DNA of 64,000 nt from Hydnum rufescens UP504 (taxonomy: Eukaryota > Basidiomycota > Agaricomycetes > Cantharellales > Hydnaceae): positions 108,773-172,772 of the forward strand of contig MU128982.1 of assembly GCA_014904985.1 (NCBI GenBank), written 5' to 3'. A program made the translations under genes and the position numbers. Positions 38,095 to 49,617 of this stretch are shown here, in pieces (position 1 is the stretch's first letter; each line of letters opens with the position of its first letter). Under the pieces are notes generated by a model, which was given only the letters and a program-made list of their open reading frames with translations, was not told the origin of the DNA and did not search any database.

Positions 38095-38764
38095 TTATAC
38101 ACGCGAAAATAGGAGCAGGAAGACGCACCGAAGCGATGGCCTGCTGACCGACAGAGATAGGCGAGGGCGCGACCTTTGTAAGGAACTGAAGCTCCCGCTC
38201 GACGAATGGGGATTCCAGGTGATGTCGCACTCCTGTGGATGGATGATGCCACAGGTGTAGCATTTTCTCCGGTCGCCGCAGACGGCGGCCCACATGCGGG
38301 AGTTGCTGCACACGTTCATGAAGGGGTCTTGTAATTCGTTTTTCATCTCGTCATAGTTGTGAAGTTGCAAAAGGGGGTACAGGGGAGCGAAGAAGTGATC
38401 GGAAAGAAAGTTGTTGTTACAGTTAATTGGATGATGAAGGCATGTTTCCTTGGAGAACAAGGAAGGACGGAAAAAAAGAAAACTCACCAGTTAGATGATT
38501 GAAATCACGGAAGAGGCCATTCCATCGAGTGGGGAAGCGGTGCTCAGCCATAGCCTGGATTCGCACCTCCTCGGAGAAACGGTTAATGTCCTCGACAACC
38601 GCGTCCGAGATCCTAGCCAAGCGCTCCAGGGGTGTATCAGGGAGGAGCAATGGCAGCCGTGAACTGCCACATGAGGCCGATTCGAGCAGCGAGAATCGGG
38701 ACACGGAAGCAGCTGTAATTGAACTGTTTTGGGTAGTCAGATCAACTGTGGAAGTTAAGGCCAC
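38095..38764 (-). CDS. uncharacterised Cys-containing exons, copy 1
   Basis: Coding-like minus-strand exons: an upstream part containing SLLESASCGSSRLPLLLPDT and RFSEEVRIQAMAEHRFPTRW, then, across a GTGAGT intron, NELQDPFMNVCSNSRMWAAV and CGDRRKCYTCGIIHPQECDI. The CGDRRKCYTCG pair of cysteines looks like a small metal-binding knuckle. It may be the 3' part of the upstream locus (38781-40903) rather than a separate gene. The frame start is a GTG, which supports an internal exon. No family recognised. Confidence 0.4.
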
Positions 38765-38780
38765 GAAAGAACACTCACAC

Positions 38781-40903
38781 CTAGTTCATGATGTGCAGCG
38801 AGGTGACAGCATTTGCACAGTATTCGTCGTATCTCGACCACACAGCCTTGCCCTCTTCATTTTTCACTTCGATGGCGGCGGGAGTGAGCTCCTGGACAAA
38901 GACACCAGTGGTCATACCAGACGTGGTACCGGGGAGTGGAGGGGATCGGTGAAGCCGATGCCGTCGCAGACAGTGACCCAGCCAGGACCAGAGACAACCT
39001 GGGTCTGGTGAGTTGCTTTCGAATGGTTCATGTGGTGCCAGAGCCGTAGCGATTGGTGATCAGAGTGAAGTGGGACATGGCAGTGCCAATGTTTTCGTAT
39101 TTCTTGGTCCAGTACCTGAAATGGTGCTCGCCCTCAGAGTTCGCGTAATTGGAGATGCCGGGGCAGACGATGTCGTCCCGGACTGAGAAGCCGATGCTGT
39201 ATATCCACTTAAGCATCAAACATCCGAGCGAGTCCATTTGTCTGAAAATCGAAATCGAATGGGGGGATCAGATGTTCACGTGGAGGGTTGGAACACCGAT
39301 GCCTTCCAGGGCTATTGGCGCTGCGGAGATGAGGATGGTGTTGAGGAGGGAAGTCCTCTCATCCTTCTTAGACACTAACGCGTCTGCTCGCATACCATAC
39401 CCATTGCTTCCTCGTTTATGGCATTTGAAGCACCTCACAGCCTTCCACACCAGCCACATGTGTTTCCCCGAGGGATGGGTCTGGATGATCAGGTTGTTTC
39501 TCGCGAAGCACTCTTTGCCCACCTCATGACATGATCAACTATCTCCTCGACCACGCAAAGCTAACTCTCCCAACGACGGGTCCCTTCCGTAAGCCAGGAG
39601 CGCTTAACGCGAGAAAATTTATTGGAGTATTGGCAGAAGCGACAGGTGCCGTCGACGAGAAGAGATGACTTCTCCGTCAAATCCAAGGACAGTGTTCTGG
39701 ACGTCAGCCTAGGTGGCCGCTGCCAGACATTGATGCCGTTACGTTGGGTAAAAAGGGAGAGCAACAACTCTAAAATTGAACGTCCAACCTGGAGACCGAG
39801 GACGAGGCACTGGAGGCGATATTCGGCGTGAGAAGGATGTATGATATGCCTGGAGAGTCATACCGTTGGGGACGTTGGCGCAAAACTCTTTGTGTTTTGC
39901 TGGATTCTCCTAGTCGAGGACGTAGAACTCTAGACCATCCTTGATGCCAAAGAGACGGAGTGCTGTGGACATTGTGGTATGTGAGAAAAGGAGGGAAAGT
40001 ACAGTGCACGAGGGTGGCGTACTTCACCGTGGAGGCAATGGTCATGTCGATTACATATTCCATGAGATATTGAGGGATTTCGGAACTATATTGTTGCGTG
40101 GTTTAACTGGAGCTTCGTCGATGCTATGATGGACTCCCACATTCTTTGGTACATTCCATAGGCCCATGAAGCTACTGCCACAGTGATTGAAACGGGGAAT
40201 GCTGAAGGCGGGAGAGCCCAACCACGGCAGCCGCGGGACCGATAACCTTTATGGTAGTATCGACACTGAGATGTTTCCATATCATGCTTTGCGATTTAGA
40301 TCTAGAGGACACCACAATGCTTACAAACCCGGAGGATTCGGACGGCCATTTGCAAGATCTATCACCCGATGCGTCATCAGGGCTCGGAATTCTGTCGGCT
40401 TTAAACACTACACCCAAAAACTCGATTAGTCCGAACAATCGTCGCAACAATTAATGCAGGACGCGCCTGATGGTTTGGGTCATTAAAATCCCAGACGTTG
40501 ACGATGTCATCATGAATGACCCCAGTGCATTCATCAAGGCGGATGCCAGTAAAGGTTCCGGAGAACATATAGCCCCAATGCTCTATGGAAACGAACAGGT
40601 AGGCATGAGATCAGGATCTCTCGTGTTCCCCAAACGGACACACTGTGTTGTCCGACGCTGGAGGATGTCGTATCAGAATGCGAACATTAGACCAGCGATA
40701 GTACTGGACGCACTCGATCGATGTTGAGATCTTTGTTGCGAGACTGCCTCTTTAAGCAACTGCAGCCGAGCTCCGAGATTCGGTTGCTCTGAATCGGCAG
40801 GACCCTCGCCGGTCGGTGTCTGGATTTTCAGAACGGTGGCCTTCGTACGAACTTGAAGAGCGGCATTATTGGCTAACAGGCGGAGTACAGAGCCAGTGTG
40901 CAT
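38781..40903 (-). CDS. uncharacterised multi-exon gene, copy 1
   Basis: A series of minus-strand exon candidates runs from MHTGSVLRLLANNAALQVRT (40903) through SGTFTGIRLDECIGVIHDDI, SSGFVSIVVSSRSKSQSMIW, EFYVLDPEIQ-like, DSPGISYILLTPNIASSASS, RSWLTEGTRRWES, VWKAVRCFKCHKRG and FSVRDDIVCPGISNYANSEG to EVKNEEGKAVWSRYDEYCAN and a stop at 38781. The same order is kept in the second copy, which supports real coding. I do not recognise the family, and exon ends are uncertain. Copy 1 has a one-base shift relative to copy 2 near 38935 (four versus five G). Confidence 0.45.
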
Positions 40904-41121
40904 CCTGAAGATAAGTTGAGGTCAAGGTCCATTCATCAGAATAGACCCTACAGAAAGCTATGGACTGCTCGAAGGAGTCAGATCCATGCAGTCGATAACT
41001 GATGTGCAGGGAGGCGAAGGCGAGCGCGTCTCTCCCATAGCCGCTGTCTAGGATGCCGGTTTGGCTTGACTCAGCAAGTTAACCACCTAAGAGGTACTAT
41101 TTTGAGGGTGCATTAGGTGAC

Positions 41122-41414
41122 TGTAGCCCCAGATCTTTTAATCCCACAACCTGTCAACCATTAATTTCCTTATATAGTGGGCACACGGACTTAGGCTTGT
41201 GCTCATCATCTTGGTCGTTCTCTCTTCAAGAACAACCAAGATGATGAGCACAAGCCTAAGTCTGTGTGCCCACTATATAAGGAAATTAATGGATGGCCTT
41301 AAGGGCTATTTTTCTGTTCCATGCTCGCATGTCTTTATATTAGTCAATTTGACTCGATTTGTAACACCCATGGGTGGTTGACAGGTTGTGGGATTAAAAG
41401 GTCTGGGGCTAACA
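41122..41414. mobile_element. 293 bp foldback element with TG...CA ends
   Basis: Outer arms 41122-41160 and 41375-41414 are near-perfect inverted repeats beginning TGTAGCCCCAGA and ending TCTGGGGCTAACA. Inner arms 41158-41220 and 41230-41292 form a second, longer hairpin (about 62 bp, one or two mismatches) containing GGAAATTAATGG and GATGATGAGCACAAGCC. On the right about 80 bp separate the inner and outer arms. TG...CA ends recall an LTR, but no target-site duplication is evident. Confidence 0.7.
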
Positions 41415-41516
41415 CCGGGCTCCCGTCTAGTTTCGGTTAGGTACAGGTGGACTTAGAGAAATCAGTTCTCAAAGGAGCAGACCGAGTAGTCCATTCATGA
41501 TCACCCCAATATGTGT

Positions 41517-41650
41517 TCATTTGTTCAAAAGTTCATTTGTTCAAAAGTTTGTTCATTCAAAAGTCCCTTCATTCAAATATTCACTCGTTCAAATGTTCAT
41601 TTGTTCAAATATTCACTTGTTCAAATGTTCATTTGTTCAGACATTTCTTT
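41517..41650. repeat. minisatellite of TTCAAATGTTCATTTG-like units
   Basis: Imperfect tandem 14-16 bp words built from GTTCAAA and GTTCATT, about eight or nine copies. Confidence 0.75.
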
Positions 41651-41837
41651 TTTTACAGTATAATGCCCATATGATGAACATGAGAGTTCCGGAAGACAAT
41701 CTGATTATAGTTATGAACCGTTTTTCTTTCGCACTTTGTGATCCCCTTTTGTATTTCCTTTTTTCCAAGTCTTGCGCATATATGTGTCCAACGACCCACG
41801 CTGATAAGAGTTTTCTCTTTTTTTTCCTACCCTAAAG

Positions 41838-42355
41838 CAACATCCCCTCCAAATAGCTTTTGCAAAAGCTTTCGAATCCGCTACAGGCGTATACAGTAAG
41901 GTACCCATTAAACACCAAAGGTCCGAGGCACTCTTGCCCACGGACGCCCGAGAGGACGCGGCAGTACTCGACTACAGTGCCGATTGGGAACAACTACCAT
42001 CTAGCGACGTGACGTCTGTGTACTGGGAGCCGGTAAATGAGGGGGAGGTACGAGCTTTTTCTTTTTCTTTTCGTGCCAGTGTATACATATACTATACGCT
42101 TTACGCTGACGATCCCACCGTATTTTTCCACACATGCACATTGCATAGGCCCCGATCGTCCCGACGACGCTCGAGGAAATCGCGCAGGAGAGGCTGTCCG
42201 CCATGCACACGGAGAAGCCGCCAAAATCTGTGCGCGAAGTGAGGCGTACGACGTTTGTGGACGTGGGGTCTCGAATCCAACATACACATCACAGTGTGAA
42301 GAACTCGAGTGCGGGATACAAGGGACCACAATGGACCCCAGAATTCACTACATGA
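41838..42355 (+). pseudogene. mS45 3' fragment produced by duplication
   Basis: Corresponds to the last two exons of mS45: PLQIAFAKAFESATGVYSKV, then across the intron PIVPTTLEEIAQERLSAMHT, ending WTPEFTT at 42355. Compared with the parent there are replacements (T to I, K to E, T to M, F to I) but no stop. It lacks the presequence and first exons and has no obvious start, so it should be a nonfunctional truncated copy unless fused to new 5' exons. Confidence 0.8.
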
Positions 42356-42428
42356 TTGCGTAACATGGGTCGTGCTTTTTGTTTTTATCACCCTGAGGGA
42401 TGAGAAAAAGGAGCCAAGGGAAGTCAGG

Positions 42429-43107
42429 TCATTTATACACGCGAAAAATAGGACCAGGAAGACGCACCGAAGCGATGGCCTGCTGACCGACAGAGATAGG
42501 TGAGGGCGCGACCTTTGTAAGGAACTGAAGCTCCCATTCGACGAATGGGGAATTCCAGGTGATGTCGCACTCCTGTGGATGGATGATGCCACAGGTGTAG
42601 CATTTTCTCCGGTCGCCACAGACGGCGGCCCACATGCGGGGGTTGCTGCACACGTTCATGAAGGGGTCTTGTAATTCGTTTTTCACCTCGTCATAGTTCT
42701 GACGTTGCAAAAGGGGGTTCAGGGGAGCGAAGAAGTGATCGGAAAGAAAGTTGTTGTCACAGTTAATTGGATGATAAAGGCATGCTTCCTTGGAGAAGAA
42801 GGAAGGACGGAACAAAAAAAGAAAACTCACCAATTAGACGATTGAGATCATGGAAGAGGCCATTCCATCGAGTGGGGAAGCGGTTCTCGGCCATAGCCTG
42901 GATTCGCACCTCCTCGGAGAAACGGTTAATGTCTTCGACAACCGCGTCCGAGATCCCATCCAAGCGCTCCAGGGGTGTATCAGGGAGGAGCAATGGCAAC
43001 CGTGAACTGCCACATGAGGCCGACTCGAGCAGTGAGAATCGGGACACGGAAGCAGCTGTAATTGAACTATTTTGGGTAGTCAGATCAACTGTGGAAGTCA
43101 AGGCCAC
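42429..43107 (-). CDS. uncharacterised Cys-containing exons, copy 2
   Basis: Second copy of 38095-38764, with the same CGDRRKCYTCG motif and RFSEEVRIQAMAENRFPTRW. Copy differences include R to D in the LERLARISD / LERLDGISD region. Function unknown. Confidence 0.4.
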
Positions 43108-43123
43108 GAAAGAACACTCACAC

Positions 43124-45263
43124 CTAGTTCATGATGTGCAGCGAGGTGACAGTGTTCGCACAGTATTCGTCATATCTTGACCACACAGCCTTGCCCTCTT
43201 CATTTTTTACTTCGATGGCGGCGGGACTGAGGTCCCGGACAAAGACACCAGTGGTCATACCAGACGTGGTACCGGGGGAGTGGAGGGGATCGGTGAAGCC
43301 GATGCCGTCGCAGACGGTGACCCAGCCAGGGCCAGAGACAACCTGGGTCTGGTGAGTTGCTTTCGAATGGTTCATGTGGTGCCAGAGCCGTAGCGATTGG
43401 TGATCAGAGTGAAGTGGGACATGCCCAATGCCAATGTTTTCGTATTTCTTGGTCCAGTACCTGAAGAAGTGCTCGCCCTCAGAGTTCGCGTAATTGGAGA
43501 TGCCGGGGCAGACGATGTCGTCCTGGACTGAGAAGCCGATGCTGTATATCCACTTCTGGGAGCATCCAAATACCTGAGCAAGTTCATTTGTCTGAAAATC
43601 GAAATCGAATGGGGGGATCAGATGTTCACGTGGAGGGTGGAACACCGACGCCTTCCGGGGCTATTGGCGCTGCGGAAATGAGGATGGTGTTGAGGAGGGA
43701 AGTCCTCTCATCCTTCTTAGCACTAACGCATCTCTCACATACCATGTCTATCGCTTCCTCGTTTATGGCATTTGAAGCACCTCACAGCCACCCACACCAG
43801 CCACATGTGTTTCCCCGAGGGATGGTCTGGATGATCAGATTGCTTTCTCGGGAAGGCACACTCCTTTGCCCAACCTCATGGACATGATCAACTATCTCCT
43901 CGACCACGCCAAAGCTAACTCCCCCAACGACGGGGTCCCTTCCGTAAGCCAGGAGCGCTTAACGTGAGAAAATGTATTGGAGTATTGGCAGAAGCGACAG
44001 GTGCCGTCGACGAGAAGGGATGACTTCTCCGTCAAATCCAAGGACAGTGTTCTGGACGTCAGCCTGGTGGCCGCGCCAGACATTGATGCCGTTACGTTGG
44101 GTAAAAATGGAGAGCAACAACTCTGAAATTGAACGTCCAACCTGGAGACCGAGGACGAGGCACTGGAGGCGATATTCGGCGTGAGAAGGATGTATGATAT
44201 GCCTGGGGAGTCATACCGTTGGGGACGTTGGCGCAAAACCTCTGTGTTTTCCTGGATTTCCGGGTCGAGGACGTAGAACTCTAGACCATCCTTGATGCCA
44301 AAGAGACGGAAGTGCTGTGGACATTGCGCTATGTGAGAAAAGGAGGGAAAGTACAGTGCACGAAGGTGGCGTACTTCACCGTGGAGGCAATGGCCATGTC
44401 GGTTACATATCCCATGAGATATTGAGGGATTTCGGAACTATATAGTTGCGTGGTTTAACTGGAGCTTCGTCGACGCATGATGGACTCCCACATTCTTTGA
44501 TACATTCCATACGCCCGTGAAGCTACTGCCACAGTGATTGAAACGGGGAGTGCTGAAGGCGGGAGAGCCCAACCACGGCAGCCGCGGGACCGATAACCTT
44601 TATGGTAGTATGAACACTGAGATGTTTCCATATCATGCTTTGTGATTTAGATCTAGAGGACACGGCAATGCTGACAAACCCGGATGATTCGGACGGGCTC
44701 ATTTGCAAGATCTATCACCCGATGCGTCATCAGGGCTCGGAATTCTGTCGACTTTAAACACTACACCCAAGAACTCGATTAGTCCGAACAATCGTCGCAA
44801 CAATTAATGCAGGACGCGCCTGATGGTTTGGGTCATTAAAATTCCAGACGTTGACGATGTCATCATGAATGACCCCAATGCATTCATCAAGGCGGATGCC
44901 AGTAAAGGTGCCGGAAACATATAGCCCCAATGCTCTATGGAAATGAGCAGGTGGGCATGAGATCAGAATCTCTCGTGTTCCCAAACGGACACACTGTGTC
45001 GTCCGACGCTGGAGGATATCGTATTAGAATGCGAACATTAGACCAGCGATAGTCAACAGACTGGACGCACTCGATCGATGTTGAGATCTTTGTTGCGAGA
45101 CTGCCTCTTTAAGCAACTGCAAGAGCCAAGCTCCGAGATTCGGTTGCTCTGAATCGGCAGGACCCTCGCCGGTCGTTGTCTGGATTTTCAGAACGGTGGC
45201 CTTCGTACGAACTTGAAGAGCGGCATTATTGGCTAACAGGCGGAGTACAGAGCCAGTGTGCAT
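43124..45263 (-). CDS. uncharacterised multi-exon gene, copy 2
   Basis: Second copy of 38781-40903. Its last exon is open longer than in copy 1, from FDFDFQTNELAQVFGCSQKW through FSVQDDIVCPGISNYANSEG and SGPGWVTVCDGIGFTDPLHS to EYCANTVTSLHIMN and the stop at 43124. This suggests that copy 2 is the better reading. The first exon MHTGSVLRLLANNAALQVRT starts at 45263. Other exon candidates follow the same order as in copy 1. No recognised domain. Confidence 0.45.
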
Positions 45264-45681
45264 CCTGAAGATAAGGTGAGGTCAAGTTCTATTCATCAGA
45301 ACAGACCCTACAGAAAGCTATAGACTGCTCGAAGGAGTTAGATCCATGCAGTCGATAACTGATGTGCAGGGAGGCGAAGTCGAGCGCGTCTCTCCCATAG
45401 CCGCTGTCTAGGATGCCGGTTTGGCTTGACTCCATCCTAGTCACTAAGGTAACATCAGGTTGTTGTCCAGTGTGATCAGGAACCAGTGGGCCCAAAAGGA
45501 TCAGATCGGGTCTACCAAATTTCACATGGAAGCTCGTGCTTCTCGGACAGATACAGTTGACATACACAGGAATGCTCCTGCGTGCCTGGCTTTGACACTT
45601 CTTATCATGTGCACGGATTGAACGGACTTAACACATATCCACGTACACCGACGCCTCCTCTCCTTCTCTAGTCCTTCAGCT

Positions 45682-46991
45682 ATGTGGAAATCTATTCGCC
45701 AGCGTTTTAAAGCCACCAACAAAGACAACGATGCAACCAAGCGCTTCAGGGTCCTCATCCTTGGACCGGCGAACGCAGGAAAGACCACTCTGCTCGAAAG
45801 ACTAACAGACAGCCCCGCCGGGGCGGCTATAGTGACCCGGAACAGTAAACGTGTAATTACTACAGATGTTCAACTCAATAGAGCTGCTGGTCTAATGCAT
45901 ACCTTTCTCTCTCAGATCAAGGAAGTCCCCAGGGGATACGATCAAGTAAGAGCCATCCTATCAAAGGCACGCTACGATTGCTCGATGCTTTCACACGATC
46001 TAGCGAGGGATTCACAATATCGACGACGAAATCACTTATGCATCGAACTCCGACTTCGTCTTTCACGACTCTGGCGGTTTCGAGGCCGGTGGGGTCAAGG
46101 AAGTCGAGGCCGTCTGGGAATTTATTCGAAAGCGCTCGCTAGCTCCGCCTTCACAGCAACTGCATGCGATTTGGTGCGTTCCCCCGTGCACATTCACATG
46201 TCCTCATACTTCGACTCATCAATTATTACAGGCTCTGTATTCCAACAGATAGTGACAGGCCCTTTGGATTCCTGCAGTCAGGCTTTTTCTCCAAACCTAC
46301 AGCATCAGGTACGTCCCAAGAGTTCCAGCATTTGGCCCTATCTGTACACACTGGTCCATGTATCCCTCAGTACCTGTTATTGGGATCTTCACCAAGTTGG
46401 ATGGAAGAGAAACGAAAATGATGACTGAGGTTCTCGGTCCTGCTCCCAGCCCATCTGATTTCCTCGATCGTGCCCCGGAGGTGGAGCGGAAAGTGGCTGA
46501 ATTTATTGACGGACTCGAGACACAATTTCGGAAGCAGCAGCACCCACCTGCTGGTTTCATCAGGGTCGGAAGTATGTATACTCTATCTGAATAGCAATTT
46601 TGGCACTTAAATCTATGGTTAAAGACATGCATGAAGATACTGAGCAGAGTGTAGCATCATGCGAGCAACTTCTTCGAACCACCATAGATGCACTTCCCGA
46701 TGGGACCCAGAGATTGTTGCTCAGCCTCACGGTTTGGAAAAGAAATCGCCGGATTCATACCATATATGTTGTACAACGGTGAGTGTGGATGTCCAACCAG
46801 ATTGATAGTGACTAATAGTCTTTATCTCATAGTGTCCTTGACAGTGGAGCTGAAGGTACTGTCTTGAGTTCTACTGATGAGATGATGGTACAATTTGACT
46901 ATATTCAGGGAACATCATGAACAGAACCCCAGGACCTGGGGAAGATGAAGAATCCCAGTTACGTGCAGATAATGGGTTCAGGATTCTCATG
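45682..46991 (+). CDS. P-loop GTPase that reads in frame into a microexon array
   Basis: Plus-strand gene starting MWKSIRQRFKATNKDNDATK. GTPase motifs: G1 GPANAGKT at about 45760, G3 DSGG in FVFHDSGGFEAGG (about 46065), G4 TKLD (about 46390). This fits a basidiomycete family of soluble G-domain proteins (50S-binding/septin-like superfamily). Exons before and after introns near 46174, 46312, 46572, 46779 and 46856 all join in frame without indels. Exon 46833-46855 (23 nt) and exon 46909-46991 follow; the latter reads NIMNRTPGPGEDEESQLRAD then NGFRILM and ends in phase 0 at a GTGAGT donor. From there the only continuation is the array of single-codon exons. An alternative start is the ATG at 46917. 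NGFRILM resembles the strand before a P-loop, hinting at a second G domain interrupted by the array. Confidence 0.75.
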
Positions 46992-49617
46992 GTGAGTGAC
47001 TCTGTCACTTGTGGGCAGTGCACTGATTGTATCATATCCTGTGCCTGTAATAACTGGTTGTGACATTATTGGTTCATTGGATGGTATTCACAATGTAGGA
47101 GGTATGGCCACAGGCACTAACATTTGTTGCATGATCACTGACTTACATATCTCTTTGTGGCCTTGACAATGTAGTTGGTCAGTCTGGATCTCTGACAATT
47201 TGATACATGGCAGCTGGCTGATAGATTTCTTGATGCCATTGGGAACACAGTATGTGAGTCTGGATCTCCCACCATTCAATGCATGGTTGTTCCCTGATAC
47301 AACTTCTGGTGGAATCTGTAATGCAGGGGGTGAGTTTGCATCTCTCAGAATTTGATGTGAGATTGCTGTTTGTACAACTTTGGGTGGCATACATAGTGTG
47401 TGAGTATGCATCTCCCACCTTTGGATCTGCACTGTTGCCACCAGCTGATATATCCCTTGGTGATCTTTACAATGTAGGAGGTAAGACTGCATCTCTCACA
47501 GTTTGATATGTGGTCACTAGTTGAGAGAACTTTTGGTGGCATGAACACATAGAAAGTGGGTTGGCTTCCACCACTGTTTGATGTATGATGATTAACTGAT
47601 TCCTTTTTGGTGGCATTAACACTATAGTATGTATGTCCAGATGTCTTGGAATTCAATGCATGGTTGCTGATTGGCAAATATTTTGTTGACATTAACAATA
47701 TAGTATGTGAGTGTGGATTCAATATGAGGTCCTTGGCTGATAGATGATTGGGTGGGAAATAAAATAGGAGGTATGTTCATATTTCCCAGTATTCATGGGT
47801 GGTTGCTGGTTGATGCATCATTGGGTGACATGGACAATACAGTATGTAAGTGGGGCATTACTATAAGTTAGCACAGGGTCACTAACTGATCTATCATTGG
47901 ATGATGGACAATGTAGAAAGTCAGTCTGGCTCTCTTGCAATTTGATGTGTGGGCTGATATGTCTTCTCTGTCATGGACAATGTAGGCAGTAAGTCCAGTT
48001 CTCTCACAATTTGATGTGTGGACCTTTATTGATATTTAACATTGTTTGGTGCCATTGACACTGCAGTCTGTAAGTTTTGATATTTTCCAATTTGATGTGT
48101 GGCAACTAGTTGATACAATGTTTGGTACTGATAATGTAGGATGTAAGTCTGGGTCTCCTCTGCCTTGATGCACCATCACTGGCTGACATATCACTGGATG
48201 ACATTGGCAATCAAGAATGTGGGTGCCCTTTCAATTTTGTGTGTGATTGCTGGTTGATCCATTCTTCTGTGTCATGACACAGCTGGTGGGCTGCTTCTCT
48301 TACAATTTCATGCAGGGTCACAGGCTGATACATCAATGCATGGTATTCACAATGCAGGATGTGAGTATCCCCCACTATCTAGCTGATACACTTGTTTCAA
48401 TGTCATCATCAATATAGTATGTGAGTCCAGATACCTCCCAGTTTGATGTGTCAGTACCAGCTGATACATCATTGGGTGGGATTGATAAAATAGAAAGTAA
48501 GTGCATGTCTCCCACCATCCATGGGTGCATGTGGGGCTGATACATCCTTTGGTGGCCCTGACAACATAGAATGTAAGTGTAAATTTCTTAGTATTCAATC
48601 TATGGTTGATGGCTAATATATCTTTGGGTGGAATTGACAATACAGACTGTAAGTCTGGTTCTCTTCTGATGCAAGGCCAAGGTGCAGACTGATATTTCTT
48701 TGTCTGACATGTACAATGTAGGAAGTAAGGCAGGATGTTTCACAATTTAATGCATGGTCACTTGCTGATACATTGTTTGGTTCCATGACAATGTAGCATG
48801 TAAGTGTGGATCTCCTCTGATTCAATGTTGGGTCACTGGTTAATATAGTCTGTGGTGACATTGATAATGTAGGATGTAAGATCTAATCCCTGTCACTTTG
48901 GTACAATCACTGGTTGATACATATCTGGATGACATTGGCAACCTAGCAAGTAAGCCTGGCTCCTTTAGATTCAGTGTGTGGTGACAGGCTGACCCCACCA
49001 ATGGTATCAACAATGTAGCTGGTGGGCCAATGACCTGTCACCATTTGATGCAGGATTGCTGGCTGATTCATCATTTGATGGGATTGACAATGTAGGAAGT
49101 GAGTTCCATCCCCTGCCTTGTGATACATGGGTGTTGGCTGATACATTGTCTGGTGGTATCAAAAATGTAGGAGGTATGTTGAAATCTCTGGAAATTAATT
49201 GTGAGCTCACTGACTTACATTGTTTGGGGGTATGGGGAATATAAGGCAGTGAGTTTGCCTCTCCCACTGTTCATTGGGTCCTTGGTTGATGTATCTTTGT
49301 GTGGCATTGTCACCATAGTATGTAAGTCAAGATATCATACTAATTCATGCATGGTTTCTGGTTGATTCATGTTGGGTGGCATCTGCAACTAAGAGGGTAG
49401 GCCTGGATGTTTGAATACAACACCACAGGCTGATTTCTCTTTTGGTGGGGTTGATAACATAGCAGGTAAGATGGGATCTGTTAGAATTTGATATCAGGTG
49501 CCTAGCTGATAGATTGGTTGGTCACCTGAACACTGTAGGATGTAAGTCCATATCACCCACCATGTGAAGAATGGTTACCAGTTGACACATATGTGGGTGG
49601 CATTCACAACATAGGGT

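Larger units (their letters stand above)
37337..41072 (+). repeat. 3.74 kb direct duplication, left copy
   Basis: Matches 41673-45432 over its whole length with a few percent substitutions and scattered one-base indels. Homology begins at GATGAACATG and ends at GGTTTGGCTTGACTC on the right. It contains the 3' half of mS45 and an uncharacterised minus-strand locus. Confidence 0.9.
41073..41672. other. 600 bp spacer between duplication copies
   Basis: Holds a foldback element (41122-41414) and a minisatellite (about 41517-41650); otherwise no gene. Confidence 0.6.
41673..45432 (+). repeat. 3.76 kb direct duplication, right copy
   Basis: Second copy of 37337-41072 in the same orientation. Small length differences come from scattered indels. 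The locus 5' of the mS45 exon breakpoint is not included, so the mS45 copy here lacks its N-terminal exons. Confidence 0.9.

Noticed and set aside
47088..49267. Longer frames on both strands inside the diverged array
   Set aside because: They cross several intron-like units and end at random stops; no family resemblance.
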